A stretch of 35,217 bases of DNA from positions 1-35,217 of the forward strand of contig JAAYAH010000006.1 in assembly GCA_012719445.1 (NCBI GenBank), read 5' to 3'. Positions 20,974 to 28,469 of the stretch are shown here, in pieces. Source of the stretch: Actinomycetales bacterium (GTDB taxonomy: Bacteria; Actinomycetota; Actinomycetes; Actinomycetales; Kineosporiaceae). The position numbers were made by a program, and so were the translations under genes. The number at the start of each line of letters is the position of its first letter. Position 1 is the stretch's first letter. Below the pieces are notes generated by a model that ran no database searches, had not been told where the DNA came from, and saw nothing but the letters and a program-made list of their open reading frames with translations.

Positions 20974-23250
20974 ACCGGTGGTGCCCCGTCGCCTGCAGCC
21001 GGGTCCCCGGCTCTCCCCGGTGACTTCGGCCGCCACTCTGCGCCACGCCGGCGGATCGGGGACGTCCTCGTCGAGTCCGGGCTGATCAACGCCCAGCAGC
21101 TGGAGGCGGCGCTGGAGGAGCAGCGCCGGGCCGACGGCCCCCGCCGCCGCCTCGGCCAGGTCGTTGTCGACATGGGCATGGCCACCGAGCGGGACGTCGC
21201 CCAGTCGCTCGCCCGGCTGCTGGGGCTCCAGATGGTCGACCTCTCCAAGGCCATCCCCGCCCCCGACGTGGTCCGGCTGCTGCCGAGGGCGGTCGCCGAA
21301 CGCACCCGGATCCTGGTCCTCGACCGCACCCCGCGCGGTCTCGTCGTCGCGGCGTCCGACCCGACGAACGTGCTGGCGCTCGACGACGTCAAGCTCTACA
21401 CCCGCAGCCCGGACATCCAGGTCCTCGTCGGCATGGACAGCCAGATCCGGGACCAGATCGCCAGGGCGTGGTCGATCAGCGAGGACACCACCCAGGTCTC
21501 GGCCATCATCGAGGAGGAGGACGAGGGCGAGGACGAGGCCGCCCAGGCGTCCGTCGACGACGAGGCACCGATCGTCAAGCTGGTCAACCGGGTGCTCGCC
21601 GACGCCGTGCGGCTGCGCGCGTCCGACATCCACATCGAGGTGCAGCGGGAGAGCCTCCGGGTGCGCTACCGGGTGGACGGTCTGCTCCGGGACGTCATGA
21701 ACGCCCCGAAGCGGCTCGCCGGGTCGGTGGTCAGTCGAGTGAAGATCATCTCTGGGCTGGACATCGCGGAGCGCCGGGTCCCGCAGGACGGCAGGACCCG
21801 GATCGTCGTCGAGGGGCTTCCCATCGACTGCCGGGTGAGCACCCTGCCGTCGCTGCACGGGGAGAAGGTGGTCATCCGGCTGCTCACCCGGGGGGACGAC
21901 GTCCCGTCGCTGTCGGTCCTCGGGTTCGAGGCCCAGCAGCTCGCCGCCTTCGAGTCGGCCCTCGCGGTGCCGCAGGGGCTGATCCTCATCACCGGACCCA
22001 CCGGCTCGGGGAAGACCAACACGCTGTACTCCGCGATCGCCCAGGTGAAGTCGCCGGAGAAGAACATCGTCACCCTCGAGGACCCGATCGAGGTCCAGCT
22101 GGCCGGGATCACCCAGGTCGGGGTGAGCACGAAGACCGGGATGACCTTCTCGGCCGGGTTGCGCTCGATCCTGCGGCAGGACCCGGACATCGTGCTGGTC
22201 GGCGAGGTCAGGGACACCGAGACCGCCGAGCTGGCGCTGAAGGCCTCGCTGACCGGTCACCTGGTGCTGACCACCCTGCACACCAACTCCGCCGTCGCCG
22301 CGCTCACCCGGCTCGTCGACATGGGCGCCGAGCCCTTCCTCGTCGCCTCGTCCCTGACCGCGGCCCTCGCCCAGCGGCTGGTTCGCAAGCCGTGCGAATC
22401 CTGCGCCGCGCCGTACGTCCCCGACGAGGTCACCCTGCAGCTGCTGGGGCTGCGGCCGGGAGACATCGGGGACGCCACGCCGCGCCGCGGCAGCGGCTGC
22501 GTCGACTGCGGCAACACCGGCTACCGCGGCCGCACCGGGGTGTACGAGGTGCTCGTCGTCGACGCCCCGATGCGCCAGATCCTCACCAAGGACCCGAACG
22601 AGAACGCCATCGCGGCACAGGCAAGGGCTGCGGGGATGCTCACCCTGCGCGGGGCGGCGATCGAGAAGGCCCGCAAGGGCCTGACCACCTTCGAGGAGGC
22701 GCTGCGGGTCACCCACTCCGACCACGCCGCGGCCAAGGCCTGCCCGTCCTGCGAACGCGCCGTCGCCCAGGACATGATCGCCTGCCCCTGGTGCGCGGCG
22801 ACCCTCGACCGCGGCCACTGCGGCACCTGTGCCCGCAACCTCGACCCGGACTGGAGGGTGTGCCCCTGGTGCAGGACCCCGGCCCCCCGGCCGGGGAACT
22901 CGCCCGGGCCGGGGAACTCCCCCCGGCCGGGTGCCACACCGCCGAGGGTCCCGACACAGGCGACCCCGGAACAGAACCAGCCCCCCCGGGCGACCATGGA
23001 ACAGGGCCAGCCCCCCCGGGTGACAACGGAGCCCGGCCCGCCCACCGCGAACGGGGTCGTCCGGCAGGACGCGGCACCGCGGCAGGCCGACGGGTGGTCC
23101 GGCGACGGGACACGCCCGGAGGGCGAGCGACGCCGCAGCGAGCGACGGCGGGCCCGGCTGCGGGCGGCTGAGGCCGCGGCGGAGGCGGCGGCGGAGGCGG
23201 TCGCCTCCGGTGACAGGGCCCAGGCCGAGGTCTCCCCGCAGGCCCCGTGA
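20968..23250 (+). CDS. pilB: PilB-like type IV pilus/T2SS assembly ATPase with MshEN domain and C-terminal double zinc ribbon
   Basis: About 760 residues. The N-terminal MshEN-type domain has two repeats (RRIGDVLVESGLI-x4-L, then RRLGQVVVDMGMA), matching the RLGxxL...G pattern that binds c-di-GMP in MshE. The secretion ATPase core follows: DEAPIVKLVNRVL and ASDIHIE, Walker A GPTGSGKT near 343, Asp box TLEDPIEV, Walker B RQDPDIVLVGEVRD, then HLVLTTLHTNSA. The tetracysteine site is CESC near 476 and CVDC near 511. Beyond the usual end, residues 592-640 carry four CxxC pairs (CPSC, CPWC, CGTC, CPWC), a double zinc ribbon, then a Pro/Gly/Gln-rich repeat tail and a basic Ala-rich helix. It should drive pilin or filament assembly at the inner membrane face. 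No pilC, pilin or prepilin peptidase gene is near. GTG 20968 is the only in-frame start after the upstream region, but it sits inside the Shine-Dalgarno sequence. Confidence 0.88.
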   Translation: MITGGAPSPAAGSPALPGDFGRHSAPRRRIGDVLVESGLINAQQLEAALEEQRRADGPRRRLGQVVVDMGMATERDVAQSLARLLGLQMVDLSKAIPAPDVVRLLPRAVAERTRILVLDRTPRGLVVAASDPTNVLALDDVKLYTRSPDIQVLVGMDSQIRDQIARAWSISEDTTQVSAIIEEEDEGEDEAAQASVDDEAPIVKLVNRVLADAVRLRASDIHIEVQRESLRVRYRVDGLLRDVMNAPKRLAGSVVSRVKIISGLDIAERRVPQDGRTRIVVEGLPIDCRVSTLPSLHGEKVVIRLLTRGDDVPSLSVLGFEAQQLAAFESALAVPQGLILITGPTGSGKTNTLYSAIAQVKSPEKNIVTLEDPIEVQLAGITQVGVSTKTGMTFSAGLRSILRQDPDIVLVGEVRDTETAELALKASLTGHLVLTTLHTNSAVAALTRLVDMGAEPFLVASSLTAALAQRLVRKPCESCAAPYVPDEVTLQLLGLRPGDIGDATPRRGSGCVDCGNTGYRGRTGVYEVLVVDAPMRQILTKDPNENAIAAQARAAGMLTLRGAAIEKARKGLTTFEEALRVTHSDHAAAKACPSCERAVAQDMIACPWCAATLDRGHCGTCARNLDPDWRVCPWCRTPAPRPGNSPGPGNSPRPGATPPRVPTQATPEQNQPPRATMEQGQPPRVTTEPGPPTANGVVRQDAAPRQADGWSGDGTRPEGERRRSERRRARLRAAEAAAEAAAEAVASGDRAQAEVSPQAP

Positions 23251-23278
23251 CCGGCTACGCCCCGACCACGACCAGCCG

Positions 23279-23339
23279 TTGCGATGAGTACTGATGAGTA
23301 CACGATGTGTAACGAGCAGCGCGGTCCCAGCGATATCCT
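23279..23339 (+). promoter_or_regulatory. AT-richer promoter island with 10-bp direct repeats before the glycan cluster
   Basis: GATGAGTAC occurs at 23283-23291 and 23293-23301 (10-bp period), with a degenerate third copy (GATGTGTAA) at 23304. Downstream, TAACGA (23310-23315) and TATCCT (23334-23339) sit 18 bp apart and could be -35 and -10. The segment is much less GC-rich than its surroundings and lies between pilB and the first glycan gene, so it is the likely promoter and operator of the 23.4-25.9 kb genes. Confidence 0.4.
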
Positions 23340-23374
23340 CGGTGAGCTCATCGCAGGCAGACCAGGGAGCCGCC

Positions 23375-23566
23375 GTGTCCGCAGCCCGTGACGTCCAGGC
23401 ACTCGCGCCGCAGGGGCGCCGCGGTCCCCTGGGCGGCGACGCTGGTCACGGGGAGACCGCTCCCCCGGGCATCGCCACGGCCGGCACTCCCGGGCGGCAG
23501 GGGGGCGGACCGCGTCGGCAGGTCCTGTGGCACCGGCCGGGCCGGCGACGGAGTCGGTGTGCGTAG
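23375..23566 (+). CDS. Doubtful 63-residue ORF upstream of the polysialyltransferase-like gene
   Basis: GTG 23375 is preceded by GGGAG at 5 nt. The frame ends with TAG overlapping the next gene's GTG by 8 nt, an arrangement that also occurs at 30070. The product is Gly/Arg/Pro-rich with no recognisable fold, so it may be a coupling leader peptide or simply an untranslated leader that happens to be open. I see no homology and make no functional claim. Confidence 0.25.
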   Translation: MSAARDVQALAPQGRRGPLGGDAGHGETAPPGIATAGTPGRQGGGPRRQVLWHRPGRRRSRCA

Positions 23567-24653
23567 CGGCTACGCGGGAGACGGAACGGCCTCCCACCGG
23601 GCCGACAGCATCGAGGTGGTGCGGGCCCGCACGGACACGGCGCCCGGGACCGGGCCGGCGCCGGTGACCCGCGACGGGACGGGACGACCCGCGCAGGTCT
23701 GGGTCGAGGCCCCGCTCCAGATGCTCGGGGTCATCGAAGCGTGTCACCTCGGGGTCCTCGGGCCGGGCACGACCATCGTGCCCAGGGCACGGGCACCCCT
23801 CCTGCTGGAGACCGCGGCCGCCCTCGCCGTCATGGGGCTCCCGGACGGCGTGACCATGCTGGCGCCGCGACCGAACGTGCCGCGGGCGTCCCGGGACGAC
23901 CCGGTCGGGGTCGGCGACCCCTTCTCCGGGGTCGTCCAGCGGGCGTGGGCGCTGTCCCGCCCCCGGGACGTCGTCATCCTCGACGACGGTCTGGCGACCC
24001 TCCACCTGCTGGAGGTGCTGGCCTCCCCGAGGTCGAGCCTGACCAGGGCCCGCGCGACGCGCAGGCTGCTGCGTCGGCTGCTCGGGGCCTATACGGCGGC
24101 GCAGCTCCGCTCGCTCGCCCGCACCGGGAACCTCACCGTGTTCACCGCGCTTCCGGTCCCGGACGCGCTCGTCGCCCGGGTCGAGGGCGAGGGCGCCCGG
24201 ATCCTCCGCCACTCCTTCGACTGGCTCCGCAGCCGGACGACAACGGCGGCTCCCGAGGAGCGGCGCGTCGTCCTGGGCAGCTCTCTCGTCCGCAACGGTC
24301 TCGTCCACGCCGAGCCCTACCTGGCCTGGCTGTCCTCGCTCGCGGACGAGGGACCGGTCGCCTACTTCCCGCACCGCAGGGAGAACGAGGCGTTCCTGCG
24401 CTGGCTGCGCGGCGACGACCGGTTCCGGGTCTACGAGCCCGGCGTCCCCGCCGAGATCAGCCTCCGCGGGCTGGGGTCGGGGTACCGGATCCTCAGCCTC
24501 CCGTCGACGGCGATCGTCTCGCTCCGGCTCATCCTCGGGGCCCGCGGCGTGCCGGTCGAGGCGGTGCGGGTTCCCGAGGAGTGGTGGACCGACCGGGCGT
24601 CGAGCCAGCTCAGGGAGCGACTCAACTCCGTCCACGAGCTACCGAGGATCTGA
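23559..24653 (+). CDS. Polysialyltransferase-like glycosyltransferase (GT52/A-2,8-polyST-like)
   Basis: 364 residues. The middle has an acidic DDG triad (142-144, within VVILDDGLATLHLLE), then VVLGSSLV and YFPHRRENEAFLRWL (His272). Near the C-terminus LSLPSTAIVSLRL supplies a Ser-Thr motif. An acidic D-D/E-G, a PH-containing segment and a late S-S/T motif are the shared signatures of bacterial sialyltransferases and polysialyltransferases (GT38/GT52). Here the HP dipeptide is replaced by PHRRE, which occurs in actinobacterial relatives. It would transfer a nonulosonic or other acidic sugar from a CMP-linked donor, in the cytoplasm. GTG 23559 is chosen because GGAG lies 5 nt upstream; a longer form from 23388 lacks a ribosome site. 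It is separated by 1 nt from the next gene, so the pair is translationally coupled. The sugar specificity is inferred. Confidence 0.75.
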   Translation: MRSGYAGDGTASHRADSIEVVRARTDTAPGTGPAPVTRDGTGRPAQVWVEAPLQMLGVIEACHLGVLGPGTTIVPRARAPLLLETAAALAVMGLPDGVTMLAPRPNVPRASRDDPVGVGDPFSGVVQRAWALSRPRDVVILDDGLATLHLLEVLASPRSSLTRARATRRLLRRLLGAYTAAQLRSLARTGNLTVFTALPVPDALVARVEGEGARILRHSFDWLRSRTTTAAPEERRVVLGSSLVRNGLVHAEPYLAWLSSLADEGPVAYFPHRRENEAFLRWLRGDDRFRVYEPGVPAEISLRGLGSGYRILSLPSTAIVSLRLILGARGVPVEAVRVPEEWWTDRASSQLRERLNSVHELPRI

Positions 24654-24654
24654 G

Positions 24655-25860
24655 GTGAGCGAGCGTCCTCTCCGGATCCACGCCGTCGCGGACTCCGACT
24701 CCTACCTCAAGTGGGCCGCCGGGCTGCTGAGCACCGTTCCCGGCCACTGGGACCGCAGGCTCGAGGTGGTCCGCTCCCCGATCGCCCCCTCGCCGTCGCA
24801 GATCGCGGACGCCGTGGCGGCGACCGCCTTCGAGGATCGCGAGGTCCCGCAGGTCACCCTGCGGGAGTTCCGCCGGACGGTCCTCGCCGCAGCCCCCGAC
24901 GCGGTCCTGCTGGCCTGCACCGGACCGGTGGTCGACGCGCTGATCCGGGAGCTGTCCGAGGTGCGGGCGCACCTGGTGCTGGTTACGGGACTGCCGGGCA
25001 TCTCCATCCCGGCGACGGTCAAGGCCTGGCTCTACCGCGGGGCGACCGACCTCTTCGTCGTGCACAGTCGGCGCGAGGTCAGGGACTTCGACGCCCTCCG
25101 GCGGATGCTCTCCGCCACCGGGACCGTCGGTCTGGCCACCCTGCCGTTCCTCTCCGCGGTCCCCGCCTCGGCCGCCGGTGCCGGGGACCGCCGCTCCGTG
25201 GTCTTCGCGCCCCAGGCGAAGGTCCCCCGGGACGCCGACGACCGGGTCCGCATCCTGCACGCCCTCGCCGACCTGGCCCTCGCCCGATCCGACCTGGACG
25301 TCGTCGTCAAGCTCAGGGCGCGCACCGGTGAGGAGCAGACCCACCGGGAGACCGACGGCTACGACCTCCTCTGGAACGACCTCGTCGCGCAGGGGACGGT
25401 CACCGACGGATGCCTCGGCTTCGAGACCGGTCCCATGGCCGAGCATCTGCTCCGCGCGGCCGGGTTCGTCACGGTGAGCTCGACCGCCGCCGTCGAGGCG
25501 ATGGCGCAACGGGTCCCGCTGCTCGTCCTCGACGACTTCGGGGTCAGCGGCCGCATGATCAACAAGGTCTTCGAGGGCAGCGGGTGCCTCGGCTCCCTCG
25601 GCGACCTCAGGGCGGCCCGGTTCCGGCTCCCGGCCCCGGAGTGGCTGGCCGACAACTACTTCCACCCCCCGGAGGAGAACGACTGGATGGACCGGCTCGC
25701 CGCCCTGGTCGAGGCCAGGCGCGCCGGTGACCTCGCGCCGGCGCAGTCCCTGCTCGACGGCCGGCACCACTGGGCGGCCAGGGTCCGGTCCCGCAACCGG
25801 CTCACGCTCCGGCCCTCGACCCTGCGGTTCGTCTCCCGGGTCCGGTCCATGGCGCGCTGA
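24655..25860 (+). CDS. DUF6716-like putative glycosyltransferase
   Basis: 401 residues. The overall pattern is GT-B-like. An N-terminal Rossmann half (RIHAVADSDSYLKWAAGLL, DAVLLACTGPVVDALI, LVLVTGLPGISIPATVKAW) is followed by a region naming a surface-exposed loop (ATDLFVVHSRREVRDF). The C-terminal half has VVFAPQAKVPRDADDRV, LDVVVKLRARTGEEQTH and GFVTVSSTAAVEAMAQRVP; the last is typical of the donor-binding part of GT-B enzymes that act on nucleotide sugars. I recognise it as close to proteins annotated DUF6716 putative glycosyltransferase, which accompany polysialyltransferase-like genes; that assignment is from memory. Its GTG overlaps the upstream unit almost completely (stop TGA, 1 nt, GTG), so the two enzymes probably act in sequence. 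No membrane helix or signal peptide is present. The acceptor and sugar are unknown. Confidence 0.7.
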   Translation: MSERPLRIHAVADSDSYLKWAAGLLSTVPGHWDRRLEVVRSPIAPSPSQIADAVAATAFEDREVPQVTLREFRRTVLAAAPDAVLLACTGPVVDALIRELSEVRAHLVLVTGLPGISIPATVKAWLYRGATDLFVVHSRREVRDFDALRRMLSATGTVGLATLPFLSAVPASAAGAGDRRSVVFAPQAKVPRDADDRVRILHALADLALARSDLDVVVKLRARTGEEQTHRETDGYDLLWNDLVAQGTVTDGCLGFETGPMAEHLLRAAGFVTVSSTAAVEAMAQRVPLLVLDDFGVSGRMINKVFEGSGCLGSLGDLRAARFRLPAPEWLADNYFHPPEENDWMDRLAALVEARRAGDLAPAQSLLDGRHHWAARVRSRNRLTLRPSTLRFVSRVRSMAR

Positions 25861-26021
25861 CTCCCGGCCGCCGGAGCACCCGGTCGAGGTCGACGGGCGA
25901 GGACGACGGGCGAGGACGTGACGGCGTCGGCTTGTTCCAGGACCCCGCGCCGAGCAGGCATATACACTCTGCGTGTCGACACTGCTACTTATCGTTCAAC
26001 TGACTGCTGCTGGGGGATCTG
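25861..26021 (+). promoter_or_regulatory. Intergenic region with 13-bp direct repeat and AT-rich promoter
   Basis: A perfect 13-bp direct repeat, GACGGGCGAGGAC, occupies 25892-25904 and 25905-25917. Further on, an AT-rich patch contains TATACACT (25961-25968), a good -10 candidate, and the 10-bp palindrome GTGTCGACAC (25973-25982). No convincing -35 is seen. It probably holds the promoter of the acyltransferase gene at 26022. Confidence 0.45.
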
Positions 26022-28277
26022 GTGACGGTTGGGTTTGCGGATCGGGACCGGGGTGCCGTCCCGACCGGAGCCTCGGCCGCAACCCCGCGACTGCTGCCGG
26101 AGGTCCAGGCGCTGCGGGCCGTCGCCGTGATGCTGGTGATCCTCTACCACCTGTGGCCCGGCGTCGTCCCCGCGGGCTACCTCGGCGTCGACGTCTTCTT
26201 CGTCATCTCCGGCTTCCTCATCACCGGGCAGATCGTGCGCGACCTGGACCGCGGCCGGTTCGGCCTCGGTCGCTTCTACCTGCGCCGCGCCAGGCGGCTG
26301 CTGCCGGCGGCGATGACCGTCCTCGCCGTCATCGCCGTGACGACCGTCCTCGTCGTCCCCTACTCCCGATGGGTCGAGACCGCCCGGCAGATCCTCGGCA
26401 GCACCTTCTACGTGCAGAACTGGGTCCTGGTCTCCCAGAAGACCGACTACCTGACCCCGGTCGTCCGCCCGACCCCGGTGCAGCACTTCTGGTCGCTGTC
26501 CGTCGAGGAGCAGTTCTACCTGGTCTGGCCGCTGCTACTGCTGCTCGCCGTCCTGCTCGCCGCCCGGCTGGCCCCCGGGCGGGCGGAGCCCCGCCGGCTG
26601 CTCCCGCTCGGGGCCATGGTCGCGGTCACCGCCTGCTCGTTCCTGTACGGGCTGCGGGTCACCGCGACCGACCCCGACAGCGCCTACTTCCTCTCCACCG
26701 CCAGGGCATGGGAGTTCGGCGCCGGCGGGCTGCTCGTCCTGCTCCTGCGCCGCACCGAGGCACGGCGGCGCCTCCGGGCGCTGCTCAGCTGGGCCGCCCT
26801 GGCCGCGATCGGCGTCGCCGCCCTGACGTTCGACGCCGGGACGCCGTTCCCCGGCTGGGCCGCCGCCGTTCCCGTCCTCGGCGCCGTCGGGTTCATCGCC
26901 GCCGGCACGTCCGGCTCCCGGTGGTCCCCGGACCCGCTCGTCCGGCTCGGCCCGGTCCAGTTCGTCGGCGACCTCTCCTACTCGATGTACCTGTGGCACT
27001 GGCCGCTGCTCCTGCTGTGGCCGTACCTCACCGGCTCCCGGGTCGAGACCCCGGACCGGATCCTCGTCCTGGTCCTGACCGTCGGCCTCGCCTGGGCCAG
27101 CAAGGTCCTCGTCGAGGACCGCTTCCGCGCCCACAGCCCGCTGCGCGGCACGGCGGCGACGGTCGACCCCGGCATGACAGCGACGGCCGCCCCCGGCACG
27201 GCGGCACCGGTCGCCAGGGGACGGCGCGCCCTGGTCAGCCCCCTGCCGACGTTCCTCGCGGTCACCCTGCTCGTCACCGTCACCACCGCCTCCGGCGCCT
27301 GGTGGGCCGTCCAGCGGCGGGTCACCGCCGCGAACCTGGTCGAGGCCGCGGCCCTCGCCGAGCTCACCGACTGCTTCGGTGCCGACGCCATGGCCCCCGG
27401 CCGTGACTGCGCCCCGCCCTTCGGCAGTGCCGTCACCCCCGACCCCGCCGTGGCGCGCGAGCGGCTCAGCGCCACCCAGCAGTGGGAGGAGTGCATGCCG
27501 AAGGTCCGGGCCAGGAAGGTCGTCCGCTGCGACTACGGGCCGAAGGACGCCGACGTCCACGTCGTCCTCTTCGGCGACTCGCACGCGATCCAGTGGTTCC
27601 CGGCGATCCATCGGATCACCGAGACCCACGGCTGGCGGCTCTCGACCTACCTGCGCAGCTCCTGCACCCCGAGCCTGGCCACGATGCTGAAGCCGGACGA
27701 GGAGGAGCAGGGGCGGTGCCACAAGTGGGCGACCACCGCCATCAGGAAGATCGCGGCCGACAGGTCGGTCGACCTCGTGGTGACCTCCGCGATGAACAAC
27801 AAGAAGTGGGTGAAGGAAGGGGACCTCGACCGGTACGAGAGCGGGGTGAAGGGGTACCGGGCCACCTGGCGGAAGCTCGCGAGGAGCACCCGCCGCTCGG
27901 TCCTCGTCCTGCGGGACACCCCGCGCCCGATCCCGGACGTCGTGGACTGCCTCAGCTCCAGGAAGGCGGTGCACGAGTGCACCAGGAGCCGGAAGGCCGC
28001 GATGTCGACCGACGAGCTCTGGGGCAAGCGGACGGACCCGATGGTCGAGGCCGTCAAGGCCGCCGACCACCCCCGCGTCCGCCTCGCCGACCTCACCTCC
28101 GTCTTCTGCGCCGAGAAGAGCTGCTCCCCCGTCATCGGGAACGTCCTGGTGTACGCGGACGGGAACCACCTGACCACCACCTACGCGCACACCCTCACCC
28201 CGTACCTGGAGCGGCACGTCCTGGTGTCACTGGGCGCGAGCGCCGCGACACCGCTCCCCGTGCCGTCCGTGGACTGA
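26022..28277 (+). CDS. Acyltransferase-3 (OafA/YrhL-like) with C-terminal SGNH domain
   Basis: 751 residues. The N-terminal half is an AT3 membrane domain with about ten helices. Its first helix carries the conserved His (VILYHLWPGVV), then GYLGVDVFFVISGFLIT, FYLRRARRLLPA and HFWSLSVEEQFYLVWPLLLL. A Thr/Ala/Pro linker near 380-400 precedes another helix (about 410-435). The periplasm-side SGNH domain follows with GDSH (GDS at 518-520) and an Asp713-x-x-His716 dyad (DGNHLT), so the esterase-like catalytic set is intact. These enzymes move acyl groups, usually acetyl, across the membrane and O-acylate cell-surface polysaccharides. GTG 26022 follows GGGGGA at 4 nt. A close paralog begins at 34038. 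The two probably modify different positions or different forms of the same polymer; the acyl acceptor is unknown. Confidence 0.93.
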   Translation: MTVGFADRDRGAVPTGASAATPRLLPEVQALRAVAVMLVILYHLWPGVVPAGYLGVDVFFVISGFLITGQIVRDLDRGRFGLGRFYLRRARRLLPAAMTVLAVIAVTTVLVVPYSRWVETARQILGSTFYVQNWVLVSQKTDYLTPVVRPTPVQHFWSLSVEEQFYLVWPLLLLLAVLLAARLAPGRAEPRRLLPLGAMVAVTACSFLYGLRVTATDPDSAYFLSTARAWEFGAGGLLVLLLRRTEARRRLRALLSWAALAAIGVAALTFDAGTPFPGWAAAVPVLGAVGFIAAGTSGSRWSPDPLVRLGPVQFVGDLSYSMYLWHWPLLLLWPYLTGSRVETPDRILVLVLTVGLAWASKVLVEDRFRAHSPLRGTAATVDPGMTATAAPGTAAPVARGRRALVSPLPTFLAVTLLVTVTTASGAWWAVQRRVTAANLVEAAALAELTDCFGADAMAPGRDCAPPFGSAVTPDPAVARERLSATQQWEECMPKVRARKVVRCDYGPKDADVHVVLFGDSHAIQWFPAIHRITETHGWRLSTYLRSSCTPSLATMLKPDEEEQGRCHKWATTAIRKIAADRSVDLVVTSAMNNKKWVKEGDLDRYESGVKGYRATWRKLARSTRRSVLVLRDTPRPIPDVVDCLSSRKAVHECTRSRKAAMSTDELWGKRTDPMVEAVKAADHPRVRLADLTSVFCAEKSCSPVIGNVLVYADGNHLTTTYAHTLTPYLERHVLVSLGASAATPLPVPSVD
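26182..26227 (+). repeat. 46-bp exact direct repeat, copy 1 (within the first AT3 gene)
   Basis: Positions 26182-26227 are identical to 34234-34279 and code the GVDVFFVISGFLIT segment of the two acyltransferases. Further short identical blocks occur near 26135 and 34185. Both lie in the same orientation, about 8 kb apart. Confidence 0.85.
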
Positions 28278-28469
28278 ACCGGCGACCGCGGTGGGGAACA
28301 GCACGGCGTCCGTCGCCCCGGTGCCGACGGAGCACCGGGGAGGGGACGCACCACAGCCGGGGGCGAGTACGTCGACCAGCGGGGCGCGGCGACGCGCCGG
28401 TCACCTTCGGCCGGGGAGGTACCCGTCCCTCTCCCGACCCGCCGAGTCCAGGCCGACGGAGATTCCGGG
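28278..28469 (+). terminator. Intergenic region with hairpin after the acyltransferase gene
   Basis: A perfect 8-bp inverted repeat, CCCCGGTG (28316-28323) and CACCGGGG (28333-28340), has a 9-nt loop and lies about 40 bp after the stop codon. It has no T-tract. The rest of this 192-bp gap must contain the start signals of the following GT4 gene (GGAG at 28458-28461), but no clear promoter is visible. Confidence 0.4.

Noticed and set aside
20978-21082. Short ORF starting at GTG 20978 after the perfect Shine-Dalgarno sequence
   Set aside because: About 34 codons with no recognisable feature, overlapping the pilB frame. It was not called as a gene but is discussed as a start-site puzzle.
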